Part shown: positions 16,952 through 26,942 of the stretch, piece after piece
Numbering within the stretch: the first letter of the stretch is position 1
Layout: the number at the start of each line of letters is the position of its first letter
Source of the DNA: Pararhizobium sp. A13
GTDB taxonomy: Bacteria; Pseudomonadota; Alphaproteobacteria; Rhizobiales; Rhizobiaceae
DNA: 64,000 nt
Direction: 5' to 3'
Assembly: GCF_040126305.1 (NCBI RefSeq)
Contig: NZ_CP149510.1
Span: 4,340,480-4,404,479, forward strand
Position numbers and translations under genes: made by a program
The notes under the pieces: generated by a model
What the model saw: only the letters and a program-made list of their open reading frames with translations
What the model was told of the DNA's origin: nothing
Databases searched by the model: none

Positions 16952-18481
16952 TCACGCCGCCACTCCTGGTGCCACAGGCTCAACCGCCGTCAACCGGCGC
17001 CACAGCGGCGCCATGGCATCGGCGATATCCCGATAGAGACGGTATCGCCGTGCATAATGCCCCTCAAGCGAGACGTTCGGACGATAGAACCGCTCCGTTC
17101 GCACCATCGCGGCCGCGCCGTCTGCGAAACCTGAGAACAGGCCAACGCCGGTGCCGGCGGCGATCGCAGCCCCCAGGGCCCCCGTTTCGCGCGAACGGGC
17201 GACCGAGACCGGAACGCCGAGCACATCGGCGAAAATCTGCGGCCAGATCAGGCTGCGCGAGCCGCCGCCGGAGAGCACTGCCTCGTTGAAGACGGCACCG
17301 GCCTTGCGCATCGTCTCGATGTGCTGCCGATGCCCGAACGCGACACCCTCCAACACGGCGCGGACCAGATGCCCCTTCGTATGCCAGCCTGCGACGCCGT
17401 AAAAACCGGCCCGCGCATTGCCATCTTGCTGCGCCCCATAGAGGAAGGGATGATAGAGCGGATCGTCGGTCGCCGGCTCGATGGCGGAGGCCAGATCGCA
17501 GCACATGTCGAAAGGCGAGCGGCCGCCCTGATCAACATCCGAGAAGAACTCTCGCACCATCCATTCGAGGTTTGCCGCCGATGTCGCACTCGACTCGATC
17601 GCCATATAGCGGTCGTGATCGAAGGTAGAGGACATAAACACCGGGCCATCGAGTTCGGGCCTGTCGATGATCACCTGATTGATGCTCCAGGTTCCTGCAA
17701 TGATCGAGGCGGCGCCCGTGCGGGTGACACCGGAACCGACTGCGGAGGCGATCACGTCGAACAGACCGCCGACGACGGGCGTGCCAGCAGCAAGCCCCGT
17801 CTGCTTTGCCGCTTCCTCCGTCACCTGCCCGGCAATATCGGCACTTTCGACGAGTGGCGGCAAAAGCCCCAGGCAGTCGCCGAGGCCATAAGCCTCCATC
17901 AGGTCCCGGTCATAGCGGCGGGCGGCAACGTTGAGAAGCCCGCAGCCGGTCATGTCCGAGACCTCGCTGACGCGCTGCCCTGTAAGCCGGTTGACGATGA
18001 AATCCTTGCAGAGAAAGACGGTGCCGATCTTGGCAAAAGTTTCCGGCCGGTGGCCCTTCAGCCATGCCAGCAGCGTCGGCGTCTGCGACGGCCAAGGCCG
18101 CTGCTGGCCGATCGGATAGGTCCGGTCGCCCACACCCTCCGCCCGCCATTCATCGACCAGTCCCGCCGCCCGTGTATCCAGCGACTGGATGCCGAGAAGC
18201 GGCCGGCCGTCGCGATCGAGCGCATAGAGGCCGTTGCCATGTCCGGCGCAGCCGATCGCGGCGATTTCGTCCGGTCGGATTTTGGCCTGTTCGATGCAGG
18301 CACGGATGACCTGCCGGGCATTCGCCCAGAGCTCCTCCAGCCCGCGCTCGACATGGCCCGGGCATGGCATGCGGCTGTGTCCCTCCGCCGACGCAGCCGC
18401 GATTTCGTTGCCTTGCCGGTCGAAGATCACCGCCTTGATGACGGTGTTGCCGGCGTCGAGCCCCAACAGATAGTCTCCCAT
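16952..18481 (-). CDS. FGGY-family carbohydrate kinase, L-xylulose kinase (LyxK)-like
   Basis: 509 residues. The first ATPase-fold domain starts LLGLDAGNTVIKAVIFD; the second has the sugar kinase signatures GTPVVGGLFDVIASAVG and AVLSGGGSRSLIWPQIFADV. The GGLFDV/GTWSINQ region resembles E. coli LyxK more than glycerol or erythritol kinase as I remember them. It would phosphorylate an imported ketose or polyol. Last gene of the leftward operon that includes an LsrF-like aldolase, a GlpD-like oxidase and an Rbs-type importer. Exact substrate not determined. Confidence 0.85.
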   Translation of the reverse strand: MGDYLLGLDAGNTVIKAVIFDRQGNEIAAASAEGHSRMPCPGHVERGLEELWANARQVIRACIEQAKIRPDEIAAIGCAGHGNGLYALDRDGRPLLGIQSLDTRAAGLVDEWRAEGVGDRTYPIGQQRPWPSQTPTLLAWLKGHRPETFAKIGTVFLCKDFIVNRLTGQRVSEVSDMTGCGLLNVAARRYDRDLMEAYGLGDCLGLLPPLVESADIAGQVTEEAAKQTGLAAGTPVVGGLFDVIASAVGSGVTRTGAASIIAGTWSINQVIIDRPELDGPVFMSSTFDHDRYMAIESSATSAANLEWMVREFFSDVDQGGRSPFDMCCDLASAIEPATDDPLYHPFLYGAQQDGNARAGFYGVAGWHTKGHLVRAVLEGVAFGHRQHIETMRKAGAVFNEAVLSGGGSRSLIWPQIFADVLGVPVSVARSRETGALGAAIAAGTGVGLFSGFADGAAAMVRTERFYRPNVSLEGHYARRYRLYRDIADAMAPLWRRLTAVEPVAPGVAA

Positions 18482-18512
18482 AAAGAACCCCTCCCAAGGT
18501 TCGAACCGCAGC

Positions 18513-19355
18513 TCAGCCCTGCCGATAGAGCGCGAAGGCTTCCTCGCCGCTCGCGTCCTCATGCACGATCGCCATCAGCCCGCGCACCACGGCACCCGGA
18601 TTGGCGTGCTGATAGATGTTGCGCCCATAGACCATGCCCATTGCGCCCTGCCCCATCAAGGCCGCGGACTTGTCGAAGACGGCACGAAGGTCCTCCTTGC
18701 CGCCGCCGCGCACCAGAACCGGGCAGCGCGCCGCCTCCACGACCCTGTGGAAATCCTCCGCATTGTCTGTCGGGTCGGCCTTGATGATATCGGCCCCCAT
18801 CTCGCGGGCAAGCCGCGTCAGCGTGACGATCTTGTCGGCATCGCCATCGACCATGTAGCCGCCACGTTCGGTGACCGGCTGCATCACCAGCGGCTCGATC
18901 ATCAGCGGCATGCCATACTTGTCGCAATCGGCCCGCACGCGGGAAATGTTCTGCACGCATTGGCGGAACAGCTCCGGCTCGTCCGGCAGCATGAACAGAT
19001 TGACGACGACGCAGGCCGCATCCATCTCAATCGCCCCGATCAGCGGCTCGGCCTCGTTCTGCAGCACGGCCCACATGTCGCGGTGGCGGATGCGATTATA
19101 CGGATTGCCCATGTCGATGCGCATCACCAGCGCCGGTTTGTCCTTGCCGGGCACATCCTGCAGCAGGTCCGCCTGGCCGTAGTTCATCTGGATTGCGTCC
19201 GGTGCGGCATCGACCAATGCTTTGACGACAGCCTGAATATCCTCGATCCCACTGAGGAAGGACGGTTCGTTGCAGACGCCGTGATCGATCGCCACGTCGA
19301 GGCAGCGGCCGCCGCCGAACAGACGGTTCATCCGGACTTTGCTGTTGTGTCGCAT
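18513..19355 (-). CDS. Class I aldolase of the LsrF/FbaB (DeoC/LacD) family
   Basis: 280 residues, TIM barrel. The LsrF-like landmarks are AIDHG near residue 22 (Asp24-His25), the Schiff-base Lys192 in GADIIKADP, LVRGGGK and the phosphate-binding YGRNIYQ near the end. It should cleave a ketose phosphate (or a related acyl-phospho compound) by Schiff-base chemistry. Its start overlaps the end of the GlpD-like gene by 28 bp. In this operon it probably splits the phosphorylated product of the kinase and oxidase (inference). Confidence 0.85.
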   Translation of the reverse strand: MRHNSKVRMNRLFGGGRCLDVAIDHGVCNEPSFLSGIEDIQAVVKALVDAAPDAIQMNYGQADLLQDVPGKDKPALVMRIDMGNPYNRIRHRDMWAVLQNEAEPLIGAIEMDAACVVVNLFMLPDEPELFRQCVQNISRVRADCDKYGMPLMIEPLVMQPVTERGGYMVDGDADKIVTLTRLAREMGADIIKADPTDNAEDFHRVVEAARCPVLVRGGGKEDLRAVFDKSAALMGQGAMGMVYGRNIYQHANPGAVVRGLMAIVHEDASGEEAFALYRQG

Positions 19356-21076
19356 TCTGTGCTCCTTGGTTCGTTCCTTGCGGAAAGCGTGTCCTCGTTT
19401 ACGCCGTGGCGTTCGTTGAGAAGGGTGAGAAAACGGGTGCGCTCGACTGTACGCTGCGCAGGCGTCCAGCGCTTTTCCTGTGTCAGCAGGTCGAGCACGG
19501 CATCCGTCATGTCGAGCGAGAGTTCGCCCGAGACGGCCAGCGTGGTGCGCCGCAGAAGCAGATCGTCGAGATGTTCGACGGCTTCGTTGCGGATCAGGAA
19601 AAGGAGTTCGCACTTAGAATAGCCGGGATGCGGCATCGGCACGTCCAGTCCAGCAGCGACGCAGCTCGCAACAACCTCGACATCCGTGCCATAGCGGGCG
19701 AAAAGCTCGGCTGCACGCCCAAGGGAAAGCCCGGTTTCAGCGGCCAGTCGCGATATCCATGTCGCGGTATCCGACGGAAATCGCCGCCCGCCGCCGATGG
19801 CCCGCTCGGTTGTCTCGACGCGGCGGGGCCGTCCCAGCCGTTCCAGCGTCATGTCGGCCGCAAGTTCCCCGAACGAGCGAAACGTCGTCCACTTGCCGCC
19901 GATCATGCACAGCACCGGCACGCCGCCATTCTGCGGCTCGACGACGGTACAGAAATGATCGCGCGGAATGCGGCCGGTAAAATTGTCGGCACTGGCCGGC
20001 AACGGCCGAACGCCGGAGAACTGGAAGACGATCTCCTCGGGCCGGATCGATATCCCCGGCAGCACGAAGGCGAGCGACTGCAGGATATAGTCCCGCTCGT
20101 CGGCCTCGCAGCGCACGCCTTCCGGATCATCGACGCGGATGTCAGTGGAGCCGACCAGCACCTTGCCTAGATAGGGAAAGAGGATGCAGATCCGCCCGTC
20201 CTCGTTTTCGTAGTAGATCATGTGATCGGCAAGCGCGTCGCGGAGCGTCGCATTCTCAATGATCAGGTGCGAACCCTTGGTGCCGCCCACCAACGGCCCC
20301 GGCTGCACCTGCGGCGACAACAACGCGCCATTGGTGATGTCGATCCAGCCACCGGTGGCGTTGATCACGAGCCTGGGCTCGACGGTGGTAAACGTCCTGC
20401 CGACCTGGTCCTCGATGACATATCCGCCATCTTCATCGCGGCGCATTGCCGCATAATTCAGCGCCCGCGCCGCGGGATTTGCCCAAAGGCCATCCTGCAG
20501 CAGCTCGATCCCCAACCGCTCCGGATGGCTGACCCAGGCATCGAAATAGGTGGCGGAACTCTTGATGTCCGGATTGAGCGCCGGCCATTTTTCAAGCGTC
20601 GCCCGGCGCCCACGGAACTGGTGCCGCGGCATCAGGGCACGCTTGCGGGTCAGAAAATCATAGATGCTCAATCCCGCCTTGATCGTCACCGCCCCCCGGC
20701 GGCTCGGGTGGCGAGTCAAGCCCAAAAACCGGACGATGCCGTTGCCGAGGCCGGAAAAGATATCGAACACCGGTACGGTCGTCGGCAACGGTCTGACGTA
20801 ATGCGGCGCGTTGCGCAGCAGCCGGTCGCGCTCGATCAGCGATTCCTGCACCAGCTTGAACTCGCCGTTTTCGAGATAACGAAGCCCTCCATGCACCATG
20901 CGCGACAGCGCCGAACTGGCGCCGGAGCAATAATCATGCTTCTCGACCAGCACCACGTTCAGCCCCTGCAGCGCCAGTTCCCGAAAGACGCTGATGCCGT
21001 TGATGCCGCCGCCGATGACACACACGTCCACCTTCGGGCTCTGGCGGAGCCCGTCCAATATCTCTTCACGTTTCAT
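19328..21076 (-). CDS. FAD-dependent glycerol-3-phosphate dehydrogenase/oxidase-like protein (GlpD/EryB family)
   Basis: 582 residues, about 80 longer than typical GlpD because of a C-terminal helical domain. The FAD Rossmann motif is VCVIGGGINGISVFRELAL with the acidic end VLVEKHD. Other GlpD landmarks are SRMVHGGLRYLE, the NATGGWID region and IGGKWTTFRSFGE. It would oxidise a polyol phosphate to a ketose phosphate and pass electrons to the respiratory chain at the membrane. Operon context with a kinase and an aldolase suggests a polyol phosphate other than glycerol 3-phosphate. Confidence 0.88.
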   Translation of the reverse strand: MKREEILDGLRQSPKVDVCVIGGGINGISVFRELALQGLNVVLVEKHDYCSGASSALSRMVHGGLRYLENGEFKLVQESLIERDRLLRNAPHYVRPLPTTVPVFDIFSGLGNGIVRFLGLTRHPSRRGAVTIKAGLSIYDFLTRKRALMPRHQFRGRRATLEKWPALNPDIKSSATYFDAWVSHPERLGIELLQDGLWANPAARALNYAAMRRDEDGGYVIEDQVGRTFTTVEPRLVINATGGWIDITNGALLSPQVQPGPLVGGTKGSHLIIENATLRDALADHMIYYENEDGRICILFPYLGKVLVGSTDIRVDDPEGVRCEADERDYILQSLAFVLPGISIRPEEIVFQFSGVRPLPASADNFTGRIPRDHFCTVVEPQNGGVPVLCMIGGKWTTFRSFGELAADMTLERLGRPRRVETTERAIGGGRRFPSDTATWISRLAAETGLSLGRAAELFARYGTDVEVVASCVAAGLDVPMPHPGYSKCELLFLIRNEAVEHLDDLLLRRTTLAVSGELSLDMTDAVLDLLTQEKRWTPAQRTVERTRFLTLLNERHGVNEDTLSARNEPRSTECDTTAKSG

Positions 21077-21088
21077 GATGGCGATCCG

Positions 21089-22084
21089 CTACCTGTCCAT
21101 ATCAGTCAGTTTCGCCGATATGGCCGCGTCGATGGCCGAACGGTCGTCCGCATCAAGCCGGATCGTCCCGGCCCTCGCATTGTCGAGCGCCTGTGCCGGA
21201 TTGCGCGCCCCGCACAGCGCAAAAGTCACACCGGGCTGCGAAAGCGTCCAGGCAATCACCGTCTGGGCGATGCTTGCGCCATGCTTATCGGCAACCGGCC
21301 GTATGGAGGAAGCAAACGCCGCCGCCTTCTCCCGGTTGGAGACGGAGAAACGCGGATGGTCTCGCCGCTGGTCGTCGCCGGAAAAGATGCGATCAGGACC
21401 GATCATGCCCGAAAGCAGCCCGAGCGCCAGCGAGGAATAGCTCAGCACCGCAATGCCGTTCGCCGTGGTCAGCGGCAGGAGGTCGGTCTCGATCTCGCGA
21501 TCGATCATGCTGAAGCGCTCCTGGATCGCATCGAGCCCGCCGACCGCGACATAGGTTTCCAGTTCCGCCGGACTGACATTGCTCGCCCCGATCGCCCGGA
21601 CCTTGCCGGATGCGCGCAGGTCTTCCAGCGCCCGCATCGCCTCCTCGATCGGCGTCGTCGGATCCTGCCAGTGGGTGATGTAGAGATCGATATAGTCCGT
21701 GCCGAGCCGCCTCAGGCTCTGCTCCACCTCATACAGGATCGCGTCGCGACCAAGGTACCTGTGCACCGGCTTGCCATCCTGATCGAAGAAATGCCGGCCT
21801 TTCTCAGTGTGCCAGACCAGCCCGCATTTCGTCGCAATCACCGCCTTGTCACGGCGCCCCGTGAGCGCATTTCCGACAATCTCCTCCGAGCGTCCGAGGC
21901 CGTAGGCCGGCGCCGTATCGATCAGCGTCACCCCGGCATCGAGCGACGCCTGGATCGCGGCAATCGATTCCTTCTCGTCGGTACCGCCCCACATCCAGCC
22001 GCCGATCGCCCAGGTGCCGAGCCCGACCGCCGAAGCGGTCACGCCGGACCTGCCGATTTCGCGCATCAACTGCCCGCCGCTCAT
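21089..22084 (-). CDS. Aldo/keto reductase
   Basis: 331 residues. The catalytic tetrad is visible: Asp and Tyr in LIDTAPAYGLG, Lys in VIATKCG, His in YITHWQDP. The NADP site GASN/LCGARNPAQ is near the C-terminus. It is in the class that acts on sugars and short aldehydes. Its start overlaps the SorC regulator stop in an ATGA. It may interconvert an aldose and its polyol at the head of this pathway (inference). Confidence 0.88.
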   Translation of the reverse strand: MSGGQLMREIGRSGVTASAVGLGTWAIGGWMWGGTDEKESIAAIQASLDAGVTLIDTAPAYGLGRSEEIVGNALTGRRDKAVIATKCGLVWHTEKGRHFFDQDGKPVHRYLGRDAILYEVEQSLRRLGTDYIDLYITHWQDPTTPIEEAMRALEDLRASGKVRAIGASNVSPAELETYVAVGGLDAIQERFSMIDREIETDLLPLTTANGIAVLSYSSLALGLLSGMIGPDRIFSGDDQRRDHPRFSVSNREKAAAFASSIRPVADKHGASIAQTVIAWTLSQPGVTFALCGARNPAQALDNARAGTIRLDADDRSAIDAAISAKLTDMDR

Positions 22085-23085
22085 GCCAGTTTCCCTTCGC
22101 CATGCGCCAGCGCCAGCACCCGCGCGCCGGTCGCCTCATCCGTCACCAGCGTGTCGAGGTGATTGCCGCGCATGACGCTGAGAATCGGACCCGCCTTGTT
22201 CGGTCCGCTGGCAACGCCGATCTTCGTCGGGATCGAAGCAAACTCCGGAAGTGTCAGTGACACCAGCGACCGGTTGAGGCTGTAGTCGCACACCCGACCG
22301 TAGCCATCGAGAAGATGCGCCAGCAATTCGCAGGAGGCGCCGGAACGCTCGATCGCCGCGCGATCGGTGCTCGAAGACGGATGCAGGTCGTAATAACTCG
22401 AATCATCCGAGAGGATCGAACCGATGCCGACCACCGCAATCTTTGCCTCCCGCGCCCGTTTGAAGACATCGGCGACGGAGCGCATGTTGATCAGCATGCC
22501 CCGTTCGGCGGCGCTGTCGGCAAAGAGCGGCGCGTGAATCTGAAAAGATCGTCCGCCGAGACGGTCGGCCATCAGCGTCGAAACGTGATTGACGTCGGTA
22601 TAGTGCTTGCCCTGGACGCAGCCCGTCGCCGGGATCACCTCGACATCGAAGCGCCGCGGCGCCTGCAATCCGGCGACGACGGCGCTGACACCCTTGCCGC
22701 CGGTGATGCAGATCGTGTCGCCGTCCGTAATGTCCTCCAGCAGCAGCCGGGCGGCTGCCTCGCCTACGGCCTGAAGCGCCGTCTGTGGATTATCGGAGAC
22801 AGTCGGGACAACGACGGCACGGCTGATACCGCCGAGCGCCAGAAGTCGCTCTTCCATATCGACCAGCGGCTCGACCGGAGACTTGATCTTGATCTCGACG
22901 AGGCCAAGCTGGCGGCCGCGTTTGATCAGCCGGTTGACGGTGGCATGCGAGATGCCGAGTTGATCGGCGATCTGCGCCTGCGTCAGTCCTTCGAGGAAAT
23001 GCAGAACCAGCGCCTGGTGCATCTGCCGGGCGATGACGATTTCCTCGCGCGGCGCGTTTGCGGGTTTGAGTTTGGCAATCGGCAT
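22081..23085 (-). CDS. SorC/DeoR-family sugar-binding transcriptional regulator
   Basis: 334 residues. The N-terminal HTH reads LTQAQIADQLGISHATVNRLIKRGRQLG; the remainder is the SorC phosphosugar-binding domain (GDTICITGGKGVSAVV, LNRSLVSLTLPEF). It would bind the phosphorylated sugar made by the operon kinase and control the operon promoter. The start ATG at 23085 is one base after the permease stop. The regulator is encoded inside the operon, so it controls its own level. Confidence 0.9.
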   Translation of the reverse strand: MPIAKLKPANAPREEIVIARQMHQALVLHFLEGLTQAQIADQLGISHATVNRLIKRGRQLGLVEIKIKSPVEPLVDMEERLLALGGISRAVVVPTVSDNPQTALQAVGEAAARLLLEDITDGDTICITGGKGVSAVVAGLQAPRRFDVEVIPATGCVQGKHYTDVNHVSTLMADRLGGRSFQIHAPLFADSAAERGMLINMRSVADVFKRAREAKIAVVGIGSILSDDSSYYDLHPSSSTDRAAIERSGASCELLAHLLDGYGRVCDYSLNRSLVSLTLPEFASIPTKIGVASGPNKAGPILSVMRGNHLDTLVTDEATGARVLALAHGEGKLA

Positions 23086-23086
23086 A

Positions 23087-24079
23087 TCAGGCAGCCTTCC
23101 GCTTGTGCAGGAAATGGTCGATGGAGACGGCGGCAAGCAGAATGCATCCTTTGATCATGTCTTGCCAATAGACCGAGACATCGAGCAGGATCAGTGAGCT
23201 TGTCACCACCGAGAGCAAGGCAATACCCAGGATCGCGCCGAGAATGGTCCCAGAGCCACCCTTGAGCGAGGCACCGCCGATCACGGCGGCGGCGATGATG
23301 TTGAGCTCCATGCCGGCGCCGAAGGTCGGGGTCGCAGCGCCGAACCGGGACATGTAGATCACGCCGGCGACACCGGACAGTGTGGCGCAGAGCACAGTCA
23401 CCCAGAACTTCACCTGGCTGGTCTTGATACCGGAATAAAGAGCCGCCTTCTCGTTGCTGCCGGTGTAGAACACCTTGCGGAAGGCCGTCGCCCGACGCAG
23501 CAGGAAATCGAACAGCACGACCACGGCGACGAAAATCAGGATCACATAGGGCACGCCATAGAACGTGCCCTGCCCGACCGCCTTGAAGCCTGGCGGCAGC
23601 GTGAAGAGCGAAAGCGGCGTGCCCTTGGTGATGATCAGGCAGATGCCGCGCACGATCACCATGGCCGCAAGCGAGGTGATGAAGTGGTTGAGCCCCACCA
23701 CCGTGACGAAGAACCCCATGATACCGCCGATGACGGCGCTGGCGAGAATGCCGATCAGCGAAGCGCTCCAGGGGTCGAGCCCCATCAGGAACAGCGAGCC
23801 GGACAGCACCATCGAGAGGCAGACGACCGAGCCGACCGAAAGATCGATGCCGCCGACGATCAACAGGATCGTCATGCCGACGACCACGATCCCCTCAACC
23901 GAAAACGACATCAGCATCGCCCGGAAGTTGCCGAGCGTCAGGAAATGCGGTGAGGCGAAGCTCATGGCGATGCAGAGCGCAAGGATGATCGCGATCAGCC
24001 CTGCCTCGCGCATCGTCCCCAGCCTCCTCCAGCCAGGCGCGCGCGCTGCCATTGTCGCTGCCAAAGTGTCGATTGCCAT
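23087..24079 (-). CDS. Sugar ABC transporter permease (CUT2, RbsC type)
   Basis: 330 residues, 8-10 membrane helices. RbsC-family landmarks: LIVGGIDLSVGSVVCLS, TGSNEKAALYSGIKT and AAAVIGGASLKGGSGTILGAILG. ATG at 24079 is chosen because GGGAG lies upstream at reasonable spacing; an earlier ATG at 24118 would overlap the ATPase gene by 11 bases. Only one permease gene is present, so it would form a homodimer as in ribose-type importers. Confidence 0.88.
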   Translation of the reverse strand: MAIDTLAATMAARAPGWRRLGTMREAGLIAIILALCIAMSFASPHFLTLGNFRAMLMSFSVEGIVVVGMTILLIVGGIDLSVGSVVCLSMVLSGSLFLMGLDPWSASLIGILASAVIGGIMGFFVTVVGLNHFITSLAAMVIVRGICLIITKGTPLSLFTLPPGFKAVGQGTFYGVPYVILIFVAVVVLFDFLLRRATAFRKVFYTGSNEKAALYSGIKTSQVKFWVTVLCATLSGVAGVIYMSRFGAATPTFGAGMELNIIAAAVIGGASLKGGSGTILGAILGIALLSVVTSSLILLDVSVYWQDMIKGCILLAAVSIDHFLHKRKAA

Positions 24080-24107
24080 AACCTTGTCTCCCGTCCCTGC
24101 TTTTTCT

Positions 24108-25646
24108 TCAGGCGGCATGCTCTGATGCCTTTGAATTGTTGTGGCCGCCGATGCCGGATGCGAGCCGCATGATCGCCTCCTCCGTCATTGCCGCTCCCTC
24201 GACTTCGCCCATCACCCTGCCCTCGCGGATCACCAGCACCCGGTCGCAGAGGCCGAGAAGTTCCGGCAGTTCAGAGGAGATGACGACGATGCCGATGCCG
24301 GCGCGCGTAAGATCGCGCAGCAGCCGGTGGATTTCCGACTTGGCGCCGACGTCGATGCCCCGCGTCGGCTCGTCCATCAGAATCACCTTGGGATCGACCG
24401 CCAGCTGCTTGGCGATCGCCACCTTCTGCTGGTTTCCGCCCGAGAGCGACGACACCGGCATGTCGATCCCGCCCATGCGGACACCGAGCCGCCTGACGAG
24501 ATCCCGCGCTAGATCGGCCTCGGCTTTGGCATTCAAAAGCCCGGCCGGCCCGGTCAGCGCCTTCAGGTCGAGAACCGCGATGTTCTGCGCGATCGACAGA
24601 TCGAGGAAGACGCCGGATCCCTTGCGGTCTTCGGAGAGATAGACAACGCCGGCCTTCACGGCATCGGCATAGGATCGCGCGTGCATGGTTTGCCCGTGCA
24701 AACGCACTTCGCCTGCCGTTGTCGGGCGCAGTCCGCAAATACCTTCGGCAATTTCGGTTCGGCCCGAGCCGATCAATCCGCCGATACCGAGGATTTCGCC
24801 TTTACGCAATTCGAAGCTCACTGCATTGAAGCGGGCGCCGTCGCCGAGATTGCCGACCGACAGGATGGTTTCGGCAGACCGCTCATCCGGCGCTTGCTTT
24901 TCCGGATAGAGCTGCGTGATTTCGCGCCCGACCATGCGGCGCACAACATCGTCCGGCGTCACATCCGCCACCCGCTCCGTCGACACGTAGCGCCCGTCTC
25001 GGAACACGGTCACCCGGTCGCAGAGGCTGAAGATTTCGGCCATGCGATGGCTGATATAGATGATCGATATCCCTTGAGCCTTCAGATCGCGGATGATGCC
25101 GAAGAGCACTTGCGCTTCCGCTTCCGTCAGCGCCGCCGTCGGTTCGTCGAAGATCAACACGCGGCAATCGAGTGTCAACGCCTTGGCGATCTCGACAAGT
25201 TGCTGGCCGGAAATCGAGAGTTCTCCGACCGTGCGGCGCACGTCGATCGGCGCCAGGCGGTTCATCACCGCCTGCGCATCGCGCGCCAGCCTGCCATAGT
25301 TCATGAAGGGCGAGCGGCGCCGGTTGGTCGCTGCCATGAACATGTTCTCGGCAACCGTCGCATCCGGGCAGAGCGCAATTTCCTGATGCACGAGGCCAAG
25401 CCCGAGCGATTGCGCGACGGCCGGAGACGTCACTTTCACCGGCACGCCGTCGACAAGAACCTCCCCGTCGCTCGGCTGCAGCACGCCGGCGATGATGTTC
25501 ATCAGCGTCGATTTGCCGGCGCCGTTTTCGCCGCAAAGCGCATGAACCTCGCCCCGCGCCAGGCTGAAGCTGACGTCCGTCAAGGCCTTCACCGCACCGA
25601 AGTGCTTGCTGACATTGCGGATTTCCAGAACCGGCACGGACGCCAT
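24108..25646 (-). CDS. Sugar ABC transporter ATP-binding protein (CUT2, RbsA type)
   Basis: 512 residues with two nucleotide-binding domains. First domain: Walker [10 protein letters not shown], signature [15 protein letters not shown], Walker [11 protein letters not shown]. Second domain: [17 protein letters not shown] in place of Walker A (usual for this type), signature [16 protein letters not shown], Walker [16 protein letters not shown]. It powers the RbsC-type permease encoded next to it. The gap to the upstream binding-protein gene is 68 bp. Confidence 0.93.
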   Translation of the reverse strand: MASVPVLEIRNVSKHFGAVKALTDVSFSLARGEVHALCGENGAGKSTLMNIIAGVLQPSDGEVLVDGVPVKVTSPAVAQSLGLGLVHQEIALCPDATVAENMFMAATNRRRSPFMNYGRLARDAQAVMNRLAPIDVRRTVGELSISGQQLVEIAKALTLDCRVLIFDEPTAALTEAEAQVLFGIIRDLKAQGISIIYISHRMAEIFSLCDRVTVFRDGRYVSTERVADVTPDDVVRRMVGREITQLYPEKQAPDERSAETILSVGNLGDGARFNAVSFELRKGEILGIGGLIGSGRTEIAEGICGLRPTTAGEVRLHGQTMHARSYADAVKAGVVYLSEDRKGSGVFLDLSIAQNIAVLDLKALTGPAGLLNAKAEADLARDLVRRLGVRMGGIDMPVSSLSGGNQQKVAIAKQLAVDPKVILMDEPTRGIDVGAKSEIHRLLRDLTRAGIGIVVISSELPELLGLCDRVLVIREGRVMGEVEGAAMTEEAIMRLASGIGGHNNSKASEHAA

Positions 25647-25714
25647 CGCATTCTCCTCCTCACGTTTGCGGAGGCCGCCCGGAAATCGAGACCCCGGACA
25701 GCCGGCACAAAGGC

Positions 25715-26743
25715 CTACTCGTCGATCCCCTTGGTGCCCCGCCGCTTGAGATATTTATCCCAGTAGAAGTCGTCGGCATTCTCGGCCGTGACGATCGACA
25801 GGCCGTTGTCGACGAAGGGAATGCTCATAGGATTGAAACCGGAACGCTTCGCGTCGTTCATCGGGTCGATCAGCTCGGGGTGTTTGGCAAGCCACAACAT
25901 CATGAAGCCCATGTAGCCCTGCATGCCCTGGTTCGGGTTGATCGAGCCGAACACCTGGCCCGCCTTGATCATGTCGAGGATGTTCGCATTGACGTCGGCG
26001 CACATGACGAGGATCTTGCCGCCGCTTTCGTTGTTGGCCTGGGCAGCGCCGATCGCCGAATTGGCCTCCGGCATGAAGACGGCGCCGAGGTTCGGATGGG
26101 CCTGCGCCAGGCTCATCAGGCCCTGATAGGCCTTGTTCGGATCCTGGTTCGAGGCAGCGCGGCCGACCAGCTTCATGTCCGGATATTTTTCCTCCATGCG
26201 GGCGATGAAGGCGGCGATCCGCTTGTCGTGATTGTCCTGGCCCGGATTTTCCAGCACCGCATATTCGCCCTTGCCGCCCATCTTCTCGGCAATCGCGTCG
26301 GCCGCATAGGTGCCTTCGCGGGTGTTGTCGGAGGTGATGAACGAGATGCGCTTGGAAAGCGGCGAATCCGCCGCGAAGGTGACGACCGCGGTGCCCTGAT
26401 CGATCGCCCGGTTGATCGGCTCGATGAACGGATCCGAGTTCATCGGATGGACGAGGATGCCGGCCGGGTTCTGCGCCAGCGCCTGGTCGAAGGTAGCGAT
26501 CTGCTTGTTGACGTCATATTCCGGCGTGCCGGTATAGGCCGTCTCGCAGCCGAGCTGCTGGCCCGCCTGCTTGAACATTTCATAGACCGGGAACCAGTAT
26601 TCGACACCCGAGACCATGACGTTCATGACGTATGTCTCGCCCGGCTGGCAGCGGAACGGGTTCTCCGTTTCCGCGCTGGCTGCGCCGGCAAAAAGCGTTG
26701 ACGCAAGGACCGCCAACGCGGTCGTGCTCAGAAAATTGCGCAA
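25715..26743 (-). CDS. Periplasmic sugar-binding protein (CUT2, RbsB type)
   Basis: 342 residues. A signal peptide of ~22 residues ends at AGAASA-ET. The mature protein follows the periplasmic binding protein type I fold ([45 protein letters not shown]). No ATG lies near the signal peptide start; TTG at 26743 is preceded by GAGGAGGAAT four to five bases away and is taken as start. First gene of the polyol/sugar operon. The 12-base ribosome-binding stretch is repeated 78 bp upstream. Confidence 0.88.
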   Translation of the reverse strand: MRNFLSTTALAVLASTLFAGAASAETENPFRCQPGETYVMNVMVSGVEYWFPVYEMFKQAGQQLGCETAYTGTPEYDVNKQIATFDQALAQNPAGILVHPMNSDPFIEPINRAIDQGTAVVTFAADSPLSKRISFITSDNTREGTYAADAIAEKMGGKGEYAVLENPGQDNHDKRIAAFIARMEEKYPDMKLVGRAASNQDPNKAYQGLMSLAQAHPNLGAVFMPEANSAIGAAQANNESGGKILVMCADVNANILDMIKAGQVFGSINPNQGMQGYMGFMMLWLAKHPELIDPMNDAKRSGFNPMSIPFVDNGLSIVTAENADDFYWDKYLKRRGTKGIDE

Positions 26744-26848
26744 GATTCCTCCTCGAGGCCGAAGCCCCTCCCAATATCCGGTGGCGCCGCAGAGGGCGGC
26801 CGTTGATCCGATGAAACCCGGAATTCCTCCTCGAAGTCCGGTATGGGG

Positions 26849-26877
26849 AGCTAACTGCAAAGGGTCGGTGTTGTCAA
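26849..26877 (-). promoter_or_regulatory. Candidate promoter of the CUT2 polyol/sugar operon
   Basis: On the minus strand TTGACA (26877-26872), 17-base spacer, TTAGCT (26854-26849). It reads toward the binding-protein gene at 26743. Confidence 0.5.
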
Positions 26878-26880
26878 TAT

Positions 26881-26905
26881 AATTCACTATATGAAATATA
26901 TTTCA
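26881..26905. promoter_or_regulatory. Candidate SorC operator upstream of the -35
   Basis: Alternating half-sites TTCA-5-TGAA-5-TTTCA, including the perfect 14-bp palindrome TGAAATATATTTCA (26892-26905). It abuts the upstream side of the -35. The operon encodes a SorC regulator, the natural candidate to bind here. Confidence 0.5.
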
Positions 26906-26942
26906 CATCGCTTGAGGTGTTTTTCAAGGCGAAGGAAAACAC

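Noticed and set aside
20222..22162. Long rightward open frame of 646 codons opposite the GlpD-like and aldo/keto reductase genes
   Set aside because: High-GC antisense shadow; no family resemblance, spans two well-supported genes on the other strand.
16952..23085. Erythritol (ery) operon
   Set aside because: GlpD-like and SorC genes are shared with ery, but the kinase is not EryA-like and the EryC/H/I isomerases are missing.
16952..26743. Autoinducer-2 (lsr) uptake and processing operon
   Set aside because: The kinase resembles LyxK, there is one permease gene, no LsrG, and a GlpD-like oxidase is present.
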